Below the pieces are notes generated by a model. That model had not been told where the DNA came from. It saw nothing but the letters and a program-made list of their open reading frames with translations, and made no database searches. 64,000 nucleotides of DNA from positions 560,736-624,735 of the forward strand of contig PTEU01000002.1 in the NCBI GenBank assembly GCA_004359425.1, given 5' to 3'. Shown here piece after piece: positions 54,202 to 62,302 of the stretch. Source of the stretch: Ideonella sp. MAG2 (lineage in GTDB: Bacteria; Pseudomonadota; Gammaproteobacteria; Burkholderiales; Burkholderiaceae_C). Position numbers and translations under genes: made by a program. Numbering within the stretch: the first letter of the stretch is position 1; every line of letters begins with the position of its first letter.

Positions 54202-55158
54202 TCAATACCCAAGGGTGAAGTCCACTTGATGCATGAGTGGTTCACCCGCTTTGAGTGCCCGCACATTGGCAGCCACCACGGCGGCAGCGCTGCGGGGGTC
54301 GGTCTGGGCGGCCGCATGGGGCAAAACGGTGATGGCCGGGTGTTGCCAAAATGGGTGAGAGGCAGGCAGGGGCTCGGTGTTGAACACATCCAACACGGCA
54401 TGGGACAACTGGCCCGCATCCAGCGCCGCCAGCAAATCAGCCTCCACCAGATGTGCCCCACGAGCCAGGTTGACCACCGAGGCACCGCGTGGCAAGGCAG
54501 CAAAGCAACTGGCGTTCAATAACCCCCGGGTGGAGGGCGTGAGCGGCAGCAGGTTGACCAGGATGTCGGCCTGGCCCAGGGCAGCCCCAAGCGCCTCGGT
54601 GCCGATATGCATCTCCACGCCGTCGACCTGCTGGGGCTGTGCCGTGGCTGCGGCACGGGACCGCCATGCCGCCACGCGATACCCCATGGCGTTCAGGCGC
54701 AGGCCCAGCGTGCGGCCCATCTGGCCCCACCCCAGCACCAAGACCCTCAGTTCATCGGCCCGCCGCTGAGCCAACGGCTGCCACTGCGCCTTGGCCTGCT
54801 GGCGGGCATAGCCAAAGAACCCCCGGTGCAGGGCCAGCACGGCCCACTGGCCGGTTTCCGCCATGGCGACATTCATCTGCGGGTCTACCATGCGGCATAC
54901 CGGAACCCCTGGGGGTAGAGTGGTGTCAGCCACTAAGCGGTCCACGCCTGCCCACAAAGACTGGATCAAACGCAGGCTCGGCAGTGGGTACAGCGAGCCG
55001 GGCGTTGGATTTGCCACCACAGCCACACTGATTTCTGCATTTTGTTCGGGCTCGAGCGTGGTCAGAACTTGATCTTCCGGCATTTCGGCCTGAAGATGTC
55101 GCTGCCATTCATTCAGGGCGACAGCATCCAGACTGCCGCAGAGATAAATCTTCATCAT
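54202..55158 (-). CDS. D-2-hydroxyacid dehydrogenase (GhrA-like glyoxylate/hydroxypyruvate reductase)
   Basis: An approximately 318-aa NAD(P)H-dependent reductase. The Rossmann motif is VLGWGQMGRTLG, and catalytic Arg is in VVNLARGAHLV, Glu in the NTEPLP region and His in LPHAAAQTD. The short N-terminal half and WAGVDRL match the GhrA subfamily, which reduces glyoxylate and hydroxypyruvate. Adjacent in-frame ATGs at 55158 and 55155 are both possible. It is monocistronic and divergent from the GGDEF-EAL gene. Confidence 0.88.
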   Translation of the reverse strand: MMKIYLCGSLDAVALNEWQRHLQAEMPEDQVLTTLEPEQNAEISVAVVANPTPGSLYPLPSLRLIQSLWAGVDRLVADTTLPPGVPVCRMVDPQMNVAMAETGQWAVLALHRGFFGYARQQAKAQWQPLAQRRADELRVLVLGWGQMGRTLGLRLNAMGYRVAAWRSRAAATAQPQQVDGVEMHIGTEALGAALGQADILVNLLPLTPSTRGLLNASCFAALPRGASVVNLARGAHLVEADLLAALDAGQLSHAVLDVFNTEPLPASHPFWQHPAITVLPHAAAQTDPRSAAAVVAANVRALKAGEPLMHQVDFTLGY

Positions 55159-55346
55159 GAGGACTGTTTGACTGGCAAAATTCACAGTGCTGCTGATTTT
55201 GGGCAGCGCTCGGTCAGGGTGCTGGGCTCACACTGTGCCTTCAGGAAGGCTGTGTTGACGCCATGCTAGCCTGACAAACAGGGAGTTGGGCGCTGTTGGA
55301 GCGGTGCCTTCTCGCAACGCGCGCCACGCGCACATTGGAGAGACCG

Positions 55347-57479
55347 TTGGCAAAAGGCGGCAAGTGGCCCATCAAGTGGTCGTTGCGCGCGACGGTGATC
55401 AGCATCATCGTCGCGGGTGTACTTGCGCCTGCCGTGTTCTTAATGGTGATGGAGCCTAAGCTGGGGAGCGCCACAGACCCAGCCCTGGGTGCCCCCTACC
55501 GCCACGACATCCTGAACCAAGCTGCGGGCTCTCTGGAGAAGTTGTCGAGCCAAGACGCCCTAGAGCCTTGGCTGCAAAAACTGCTGGCCCATCCTGATGT
55601 CTGTGCCGTCGAGCTTGATCATGGTCTGAGCCGCCCCCCGGGGCCTGCACGCTACGCCACCCACTGCGCCTCAGGGCTCAGCCTGTATTGGGCTGAGATC
55701 GCCGTCACCCTGCCGAGCGCCACCCCCGCCACGCTGCGCGTCGGTTTCGAGCCGGGCCTGCCGACGGCCCTGATCCAAGAACGCCGCTGGGCCATGTGGC
55801 GTTTGGTCGGCCTGCAATTGGCGCTGGGCACCTTGGCCATGTTGGCCGTCATGGGTGTGTTGCTGCTAGGCCCGCTGCGCCGTCTGAAGGTCCAGGCCAT
55901 GGCTCTGGCCGCCCCCGGCCGCAACGCTGAAGAGGCCACCAGCCTTCGCTGGACCCGTGCAGACGAGATTGGTGAAGTGGGCCAGCAGCTCACCCAAGCC
56001 AGTGGCCGCATTGCAGACCTGGTGGGGGAGCTGGAAAACAGCAATATCGAACTACGGCGGCTGGCCATGTACGACCAGCTCACCGGCCTGCCCAACCGGC
56101 GCTTGTTCAAAGAACTGTACGACCACGCCCAAGCCGTGGCGCGCCGCAGCCGCGGCACCATGGCGCTGATGTTCATTGACTTGGATCGCTTCAAGCAAAT
56201 CAACGACGCCCACGGTCATGCGGCGGGCGATGTGCTGCTGCTGTGCATCAGCCAACGCTTGCGCGACACCGCGCGCGAGTCCGACATCATTGGCCGCCTC
56301 AGTGGTGACGAGTTTGTGGCCCTGCTGCCCCAAGCCCAAAACTTTGAGGCCATTGCCCACACCGCGCTGCGCCTGATCCACGCCATTGAAGAGCCTGTGG
56401 TGATTGACGCTGCGGGTACCAAGGTACGTATCTCGGCCACCATTGGTGTGGCCCGCTTCCCGCGCGACGGTGAAGACTTTGACGACCTGCTACGGCATGC
56501 CGACCAAGCCATGTACCGAGCCAAAACCTTGGGCCGAGGGCGGTATGCACTTTATAGAGACGGCGATGTGCAGGCCATGCCTGCGCCCGTCACCGAAGAA
56601 GCCGATGTCGAAATTCAGCACGCCCTGACCCGCCAAGAGCTGATGATGTTCTACCACCCAGTGGTCGACACCCGCAGCGGCCAGTCGGTGGGCACCGAGG
56701 CCTTGATGCGCTGGCGGCATCCCCATCGTGGTGTGTTGACGCCGTCGCAGTTCATTCGTCGCGCTGAAGAGGCGGGGGTGCTGCATCAAGTGGCCGCGCG
56801 TGCCATCGAGCTGGCCTGCGCCCAGGTGGCAGCCTGGAAGGGCCAGGGCCGCTTTCCGGGGAGTATTGCGGTCAATGTCTCAGACGCTCAGTTCCGCCAC
56901 GAAGAGTGGCTGGACATGCTGCGCGTGGCACTCAAGCAGCACCGGGTGGAGCCGGGTGAGCTGGAAGTAGAGCTGACTGAAGCCACGCTGATGAGTGACC
57001 CAGAAAACACCGACCAGCGGGTTCGCGCCTTGCGTGACATGGGTGTAGGCCTGGTGATCGACGATTTCGGCTCGGGCATGTTCTCGCTGACCCGGCTGAT
57101 GTCTTTGCAGCCTCATCGCATCAAGCTGGACCCCTCCTTTGTGCAGACCATGGAGACCAGCGAAGCCTCTCGAAAGATGGTGGCCACCATGGTGCGCATG
57201 GCACGGGGCATGGGCTGGGAAGTCATTGCCGAAGGCGTAGAAGCCACCAGCCAGCGCGATATGCTGGGCCGACTGGGCTGCCCACTACAGCAAGGTTATT
57301 TGTTTGGTGAACCACAGGCTGCCCTGAAAGAGCCGCCCTGGCCGCTCCCCACCTGGAGCCTTGGCGGAGGGCTGCCCGCTGCCCCCAAGGTGGCGGCCAA
57401 TGCCGCCATGCTGGCCCCCGGCTATATCGAGCCTGGCAGCTCCACCAACCCCAGCCGCAGGCGGCCCAAGGCCCACTGA
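55347..57479 (+). CDS. Membrane GGDEF-EAL protein (c-di-GMP turnover)
   Basis: An approximately 710-aa membrane signalling protein. Two helices (about 12-33 and 150-175) flank a periplasmic region; a HAMP-like linker follows, then a GGDEF domain (about 245-400; DRFKQINDAHGHAAGD, active-site motif SGDEF) and an EAL domain (about 415-680). EAL residues are visible: GTEALMRWRHP, VELTEATLM, VIDDFGSGM, IKLDPSFV and VIAEGVEA. Both activities may be present. The start is probably TTG 55347, with GGAGAG 5 nt upstream; TTG 55296 extends it by 17 residues. Its 3' end overlaps the convergent pncC-like gene by 58 bp. Confidence 0.9.
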   Translation: MAKGGKWPIKWSLRATVISIIVAGVLAPAVFLMVMEPKLGSATDPALGAPYRHDILNQAAGSLEKLSSQDALEPWLQKLLAHPDVCAVELDHGLSRPPGPARYATHCASGLSLYWAEIAVTLPSATPATLRVGFEPGLPTALIQERRWAMWRLVGLQLALGTLAMLAVMGVLLLGPLRRLKVQAMALAAPGRNAEEATSLRWTRADEIGEVGQQLTQASGRIADLVGELENSNIELRRLAMYDQLTGLPNRRLFKELYDHAQAVARRSRGTMALMFIDLDRFKQINDAHGHAAGDVLLLCISQRLRDTARESDIIGRLSGDEFVALLPQAQNFEAIAHTALRLIHAIEEPVVIDAAGTKVRISATIGVARFPRDGEDFDDLLRHADQAMYRAKTLGRGRYALYRDGDVQAMPAPVTEEADVEIQHALTRQELMMFYHPVVDTRSGQSVGTEALMRWRHPHRGVLTPSQFIRRAEEAGVLHQVAARAIELACAQVAAWKGQGRFPGSIAVNVSDAQFRHEEWLDMLRVALKQHRVEPGELEVELTEATLMSDPENTDQRVRALRDMGVGLVIDDFGSGMFSLTRLMSLQPHRIKLDPSFVQTMETSEASRKMVATMVRMARGMGWEVIAEGVEATSQRDMLGRLGCPLQQGYLFGEPQAALKEPPWPLPTWSLGGGLPAAPKVAANAAMLAPGYIEPGSSTNPSRRRPKAH

Positions 57480-57961
57480 AGCGTGGCCGAGCGCACGGCT
57501 TGGCGTGAACCAGGCCAGCACTGCCGCTCCGCCCAGACGGTGGGGGCGGCCCCCTGCAACGGGCCATAGGCCCAAGCCAGCCATACCGTGCCCACTGGCT
57601 TCTCGGCAGAGCCGCCGCTGGGCCCGGCAATGCCAGTGACCGCCAGCGCCCACTGCGCCGCACTGCGCACCAAGGCCCCTTCGGCCATGGCGCGTGCCAC
57701 GGGTTCGCTCACGGCCCCGTGCTGCTCAATCAGGGCTGCGGGCACCCCTAGCAGCTCGGTTTTGGCGGCGTTGCTGTAGGTGACAAAACCCCGGTCAAAC
57801 CAGTCGCTAGAGCCCGCCAGCTCGGTACACGCCGCCGCAATCAAGCCACCGGTGCAACTTTCGGCACAGCACAGGCGCTGCCCTCGCGCTCGCAGCGCTT
57901 CTGCCACAGACGCTAGCAAGGGGTTCAGCGCTTGGCCGACATCGGCCGTCAACAAGCTCAT
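57422..57961 (-). CDS. pncC: Nicotinamide-nucleotide amidohydrolase (CinA C-terminal domain)
   Basis: A 179-aa stand-alone CinA_C domain protein that hydrolyses nicotinamide mononucleotide to nicotinate mononucleotide in NAD salvage. Signatures are CCAESCTGGLIAAACTE, GFVTYSNAAKTELLGV, and VTGIAGPSGGSAEKPVGTVW. There is no N-terminal CinA domain. It is the distal gene of the thiL-pgpA-pncC cluster, an order common in proteobacteria, and starts 21 bp after pgpA. Confidence 0.93.
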   Translation of the reverse strand: MSLLTADVGQALNPLLASVAEALRARGQRLCCAESCTGGLIAAACTELAGSSDWFDRGFVTYSNAAKTELLGVPAALIEQHGAVSEPVARAMAEGALVRSAAQWALAVTGIAGPSGGSAEKPVGTVWLAWAYGPLQGAAPTVWAERQCWPGSRQAVRSATLQWALGRLRLGLVELPGSI

Positions 57962-57982
57962 GGGGCAAGCTCCATCATCACG

Positions 57983-58552
57983 TCAAGAACCGTGCCGCCA
58001 CAGCGCCATGACCAGCAGCGTACACAGTGCAGCCACCAAATCGTCCAAGAGGATGCCAAAGCCTTGAGCCCATCCCGGTGCCTGACCAGGAGCAGCCTTG
58101 AACAAACTATCTGCCCAACGCACAGGCCCTGGCTTGGCGGCGTCAAACAAGCGGAACAGCGCAAATGCGGCCAACTGGGTGAGCCAGCCTGTCGGGGTCA
58201 CCACCCACAGCACCAACCAAAATGCCAGCACCTCGTCCCACACAATGGCCCCCGGGTCGGCCGTGGCCATGGCCTGGGCCGTGCGCGTACAGGCCCACCA
58301 GCCCAGCAGCAAGCCACCCAGCATCACGCCAGCCCACTGAAGATCGGTGAGCCACAGGTCCAGCAGCCAAAACGAGGCCCAGGCCCAGAGGGTGCCTACC
58401 GTGCCCGGAGCCATGGGGGCCAAGCCGCTGCCAAAACCAAAAGACAGCCAATGCAAGGGGTGGGACAGCATCAGCCGCGCACTGGCCCGCCGCGGCGCGG
58501 CCTGGCCGTGCTCGTCGCGCAAGATGTCGGCATCGCTGATGGGGTTGCTCAT
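57983..58552 (-). CDS. pgpA: Phosphatidylglycerophosphatase A
   Basis: A 189-aa inner-membrane phosphatase converting phosphatidylglycerophosphate to phosphatidylglycerol. Family motifs are FGFGSGLAPMAPGTVGTL, DPGAIVWDEVLAFWLVLW and FRLFDAAKPGPVRWAD, with a C-terminal ILLDDLVAAL. It has about four membrane helices. The start overlaps the thiL stop (ATGA), so the two are translationally coupled. Confidence 0.95.
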   Translation of the reverse strand: MSNPISDADILRDEHGQAAPRRASARLMLSHPLHWLSFGFGSGLAPMAPGTVGTLWAWASFWLLDLWLTDLQWAGVMLGGLLLGWWACTRTAQAMATADPGAIVWDEVLAFWLVLWVVTPTGWLTQLAAFALFRLFDAAKPGPVRWADSLFKAAPGQAPGWAQGFGILLDDLVAALCTLLVMALWRHGS

Positions 58553-59514
58553 GATTTGAAGTGGTCGAAGGCTGACAGGCCCTGCAAGTCCAGCGCCGCG
58601 CCGTTCTGGGTGACGACCAAGCCTCGCTCAGCGGCAACGATTTGCCCCACACAATGCACAGGCGTCTGCACCATCGTTGCTGAACTTAAGACTTGATGGT
58701 GATGAGCTGCGGGCGCGGTAAAGAGCAACTCATAGTCGTCCCCGCCGGTCAGCAAACAGGCGCGCTGCCATGCCTCGGATTGCACGCCCAAGATGGCAGA
58801 ACGCGGCAAAGCCTCCCAGGCCAATTCCGCCCCAACACCCGAGGCTCTCAGCACATGGCCCAGGTCGCCCAGCAAACCGTCTGAGAGATCGATGGCCGCA
58901 CTGGCCAAGCCGCGCAAAGCCAGGCCCAGCGCCACGCGGGGGCTGGGGCACTCCATGGCCCGGCGAACCTGCTCAAAGGCCTCGCCCGGCAGGCTGAGGC
59001 TGCCGCGAAATGCCTCCAAGGCCAAGCGCGCATCACCCAGGCTGCCGCTGACCCAGATTTCGTCGCCCACCCTGGCACCGCTACGCAGCAAGGCCTGGCC
59101 GGGGGGCACTTCGCCCATCACCGTGATACCAATGCACAGCACCGGCCCGCCGGTGGTGTCGCCACCCACCAGCTCGATGCCGTGGGCCTCGGCCAGCGCC
59201 AGCAAGCCTTGCGCAAAGGGCTCTAGAAAGCGCTCTTCGGCTCGCGGCATCGACAGGCTCAGGGTAAAGGCCAGGGGGCTGGCACCGGCTGCCGCCAAGT
59301 CACTCAGATTGACCGCCAAGGCTTTATGACCCAATCGCTCGGGTGCCACCGTCGACAAGAAGTGCCGCCCCTCGACCAATAAGTCCGTGGACACCGCCAA
59401 TTGTTGCCCGGGCGTGAGACGCAGCAGCGCGCAGTCGTCCCCCACGCCCAGCGCCGCCCGCGCGACGGGGCGCTTGAAGTAGCGGGCAATCAGATCGAAT
59501 TCACCAAGGGCCAT
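58549..59514 (-). CDS. thiL: Thiamine-monophosphate kinase
   Basis: A 321-aa enzyme that phosphorylates thiamine monophosphate to thiamine diphosphate, the last step of cofactor synthesis. It opens GEFDLIARYF, with GVGDDCALL, the SVNLSDLAAAGASPL-like loop, LVGGDTTGGPVLCIGITVMG, and the C-terminal TGGDDYELLFT. The length is normal. It is the first gene of the thiL-pgpA-pncC operon. Confidence 0.96.
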   Translation of the reverse strand: MALGEFDLIARYFKRPVARAALGVGDDCALLRLTPGQQLAVSTDLLVEGRHFLSTVAPERLGHKALAVNLSDLAAAGASPLAFTLSLSMPRAEERFLEPFAQGLLALAEAHGIELVGGDTTGGPVLCIGITVMGEVPPGQALLRSGARVGDEIWVSGSLGDARLALEAFRGSLSLPGEAFEQVRRAMECPSPRVALGLALRGLASAAIDLSDGLLGDLGHVLRASGVGAELAWEALPRSAILGVQSEAWQRACLLTGGDDYELLFTAPAAHHHQVLSSATMVQTPVHCVGQIVAAERGLVVTQNGAALDLQGLSAFDHFKS

Positions 59515-59540
59515 GCAAGGATTGTCGCTGTTGGCGACCC

Positions 59541-60200
59541 TTACTCCCGCCCTTGCACCTTGTTGGCCAACTCCACAGCCGACTTGACCCCCATCTTGTC
59601 GAAGACGCGGGCACGATGGACCTCCACGGTACGCACGCTGATCTGCAAGTCGTCGGCAATCAATTTATTGGGCTTGCCCGCAATCACCAGTTGCATGACC
59701 TCACGTTCACGCTCGGTCAGATCGGCCAAGGCCAGTTGCACGGCAGTTTTGTCGCGCACCAGCCGCAAAGCTGCCTCGCTGCGGCGCAAGGCTTGCTCTA
59801 CCTTGTCTACCAGAGCGTTGTCTGAGAAGGGCTTCTCCACAAAGTCGAAGGCCCCGCGCTTGACGGTCTGCACGGCGGTCGGGACATCTCCATGACCGGT
59901 TAAAAAAATGACGGGCAGTCGTTCGATCAAACCCCGCTCGATGAGGCGGTCAAACAGGGCCAAACCATTCATGCCCGGCATGCGCACATCCAGCAATAGG
60001 CAAGACGGCGCACTCGGCCAACCCAAGTCTTGTGCACCACCGGGTAGGCGCTGGTTCAGCAATGCCTCAAAAGCCTCGGCACTGGCAAAGCCTTCAGAGA
60101 GCAGGCGGCGCGAGCGCAGCAACCAGGCCAAGGCATCGCGCACCACGTCCTCGTCGTCCACCAGATAGACCATGGGCAGGCCAAAGGAAGTTGTCATCAT
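59541..60200 (-). CDS. FixJ/DctR-family response regulator
   Basis: A 219-aa regulator with a receiver domain (about 8-125; Asp in LLLDVRMPGMNG, Thr in VIFLTGHGDVPTAV, Lys in FVEKPFSDN) and a LuxR-type helix-turn-helix (about 150-215; LTEREREVMQLVIAGKPNK, ISVRTVEVHRARVFDKM). The start overlaps the stop of the sensor kinase gene (ATGA), so the pair is translationally coupled. DctSR/FixLJ-like systems often control C4-dicarboxylate uptake; the target here is unknown. Confidence 0.93.
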   Translation of the reverse strand: MMTTSFGLPMVYLVDDEDVVRDALAWLLRSRRLLSEGFASAEAFEALLNQRLPGGAQDLGWPSAPSCLLLDVRMPGMNGLALFDRLIERGLIERLPVIFLTGHGDVPTAVQTVKRGAFDFVEKPFSDNALVDKVEQALRRSEAALRLVRDKTAVQLALADLTEREREVMQLVIAGKPNKLIADDLQISVRTVEVHRARVFDKMGVKSAVELANKVQGRE

Positions 60201-62263
60201 GAGGGCTCCTCAGGAGACTGTAGTGCAGCCGCGGCAGCGACGGCAGGCCGCTGAGACTCAGCAACGGGCAGAGTGAAGCGAAATTCACAGCCAACGCCGT
60301 CTGTGGCTGAAGCAGGGCCAAAGTCCAGCACACCACCGTGCTGTTCTATCACCGTTCGGCACAGCGACAAGCCCAAGCCCATGCCCTCCTCGCGGGTCGT
60401 GAAGAAGGGCGTGAAGAGTTTGCTGGCCACCTCGGGGGCAATGCCTGGGCCGCGGTCGATGACCGCAAACCGCACCCAGCGCGCATGGTTGGCTGTAACG
60501 CGCAGAATCAGCACCCGGTCTGACGGCGCTGCATGAGCCTCCATGGCTTGCAGCCCATTGCGTGTGAGGTTGAGCAGCACCTGTTCGACCATGGTGCGGT
60601 CCGCCAACACCCGGGGGGCTGGTTTGGGGCATTGAACCTCTAGCCGGGTGCCGGTCTTGCGAGCCTGGAGACGCACCAGCGGCATGACCGACTCAATGAG
60701 CAAATCCGCAGCGATGGGCTCCTTGGCCTGCTCTCGCCGCCGCACCAAGCCGTGCACGCTCTTGATGACCCGCCCGGCGCGCTCAGCCTGCTCGGCAATA
60801 CGCTCCAGGGCTTGCTTGATCATGCCCGGCGGCATGTCCGGGTCGTCCAGCAGATTCAGTGAGCCCGTGGCATAACTGGCAATGGCGGCCAGTGGCTGGT
60901 TCAGCTCATGGCTGAGCAAGGTGGCCATCTCGCCCACACTGGCCAGCCTGGCCGCAGCAGCCAAGCGCTCTTGTTGCTGGCGCGAGCGCTCCTCCATGCG
61001 GCGCTGCTCACTGACATCGAGCGCAGCGCTCATCCAGCCCGCATGGTGACCCACCCGGTCCAGCAGCGGGGCCTCGTAAATCATCACCGGAAAGCGCTCA
61101 CCGCTTTTGCGAATGAACAAGGTCTCGAAGCCCTGGCGCTGCGCGGCCAGCTCCGCAGCATCGGGGTTGAGGCGGTCGGCTTGGCGGCGCTGGTATTCAT
61201 CCACATGCTCTGGGGGCCAATAGGGTGGCGGGCTTTTGCCAATGATCTCCTCGGCACCAAAACCCACCATGTCACAAAATGCCGGGTTGACATAGGTGAC
61301 CCGGCCTTGCCGGTCGCGAGCGCGCAAGCCGGTGACCAGCGAGTCCTCCATGGCGCGCCGAAAAGCCAACGCATCGGCCAAGGCCAGCTCGGCCCGTGCC
61401 CGACGACGCACATCGCGCGCCAACAGCACCACTAAGGCAAACAAGCCCAGTGACAAGCCCAAGACCAAGGCTGTGGTGAGGTTGGGGATGAGGCCGGGGC
61501 GGCCATAGACCGCATCGGCCCGCAGCAGCAGGGGCGGGCCGGCCACATCGACCAAGCGAGTGGCCTGATAGATGCCCGTGCCACGCTGCGCCCCGGAACG
61601 GGCCAGACGCGTGCCGTCGGCCTCCACCACCGAGATTTCATGCTCGGTCACGCCCACGCTTTGCACCGCGCTCTCCATCAAGAGCGGCAAACTCAGCGTG
61701 GCCACCACAAAGCCTTTGAGTTGGCCCTGGACCTGGGAGGGAATGCAAAGGTCGAGGACCTCCAGCCCGTGGCCTGCCTGTTGCGGCACAAAGTAAGACC
61801 GCGACAGCACCGGCGAGGAGGTCCGCAAGGCCAGCGCGCACGCCGCTTGCATCTCCACCTCTTGGTCGCTGCGCCGCATCTGCGCAAACAGGCTGCCTTC
61901 GAGGGGGCTGTCCAGCGCATCTTGCGCCTTGAGGGCTGCATCGCGCCACTCCAAGCGCAGCATCTCACGCCGCTGCTTGAGCATCTCTGCCGCGTCGTAA
62001 TGCCACTGCGCCAGAGGTGGGTCGTTCCAGGTCAGGGATTGGGCGGCCTGCACCGCCCGTTGGGTGGAGCGTCGCATCTCGGCAGCAACGGCCGAAGCCA
62101 CCGACTCAGCCTTGTCTTGGGCTCGATTGGACTCATGGTCCAGGGTCAGGCGCAGCAGCAAGGTCTGCGCCACCGCCAGCAGGGCGATCAGCACCACCCA
62201 CAACAGCCAGCGAGGGCGGCGTCGCAGGCGACGGATGTCGAGCAGGGAGGCAAGGTCAGTCAT
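60197..62263 (-). CDS. DctS/FixL-like membrane sensor histidine kinase
   Basis: A 688-aa kinase. Two helices (about 19-38 and 265-290) bracket a periplasmic sensor domain (about 40-260). A PAS domain (about 305-420; VTYVNPAFCDMVGFGAEEIIG) precedes HisKA, with His in LLSHELNQPLAAIAS, and the ATPase domain (NLTRNGLQAM, DRGPGIAPE, GMGLGLSLC). The architecture matches DctS of the DctSR family. It phosphorylates the regulator encoded downstream. The start codon abuts a 9-bp hairpin and no Shine-Dalgarno site is visible. Confidence 0.92.
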   Translation of the reverse strand: MTDLASLLDIRRLRRRPRWLLWVVLIALLAVAQTLLLRLTLDHESNRAQDKAESVASAVAAEMRRSTQRAVQAAQSLTWNDPPLAQWHYDAAEMLKQRREMLRLEWRDAALKAQDALDSPLEGSLFAQMRRSDQEVEMQAACALALRTSSPVLSRSYFVPQQAGHGLEVLDLCIPSQVQGQLKGFVVATLSLPLLMESAVQSVGVTEHEISVVEADGTRLARSGAQRGTGIYQATRLVDVAGPPLLLRADAVYGRPGLIPNLTTALVLGLSLGLFALVVLLARDVRRRARAELALADALAFRRAMEDSLVTGLRARDRQGRVTYVNPAFCDMVGFGAEEIIGKSPPPYWPPEHVDEYQRRQADRLNPDAAELAAQRQGFETLFIRKSGERFPVMIYEAPLLDRVGHHAGWMSAALDVSEQRRMEERSRQQQERLAAAARLASVGEMATLLSHELNQPLAAIASYATGSLNLLDDPDMPPGMIKQALERIAEQAERAGRVIKSVHGLVRRREQAKEPIAADLLIESVMPLVRLQARKTGTRLEVQCPKPAPRVLADRTMVEQVLLNLTRNGLQAMEAHAAPSDRVLILRVTANHARWVRFAVIDRGPGIAPEVASKLFTPFFTTREEGMGLGLSLCRTVIEQHGGVLDFGPASATDGVGCEFRFTLPVAESQRPAVAAAAALQSPEEPS

Positions 62264-62288
62264 GGGTCGGCCCGATTGTGCCGACCCA
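62263..62288 (-). promoter_or_regulatory. Hairpin abutting the sensor-kinase start codon
   Basis: A perfect 9-bp GC-rich stem (TGGGTCGGC with GCCGACCCA) and an 8-nt loop fill most of the 39-bp gap between the permease stop and the kinase start, and include the first base of the ATG. No T run follows, so it is not a classical terminator. It could hinder ribosome access or act as an attenuating structure; this is inference. Confidence 0.4.
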
Positions 62289-62302
62289 CGACCGAGACGG
62301 GA

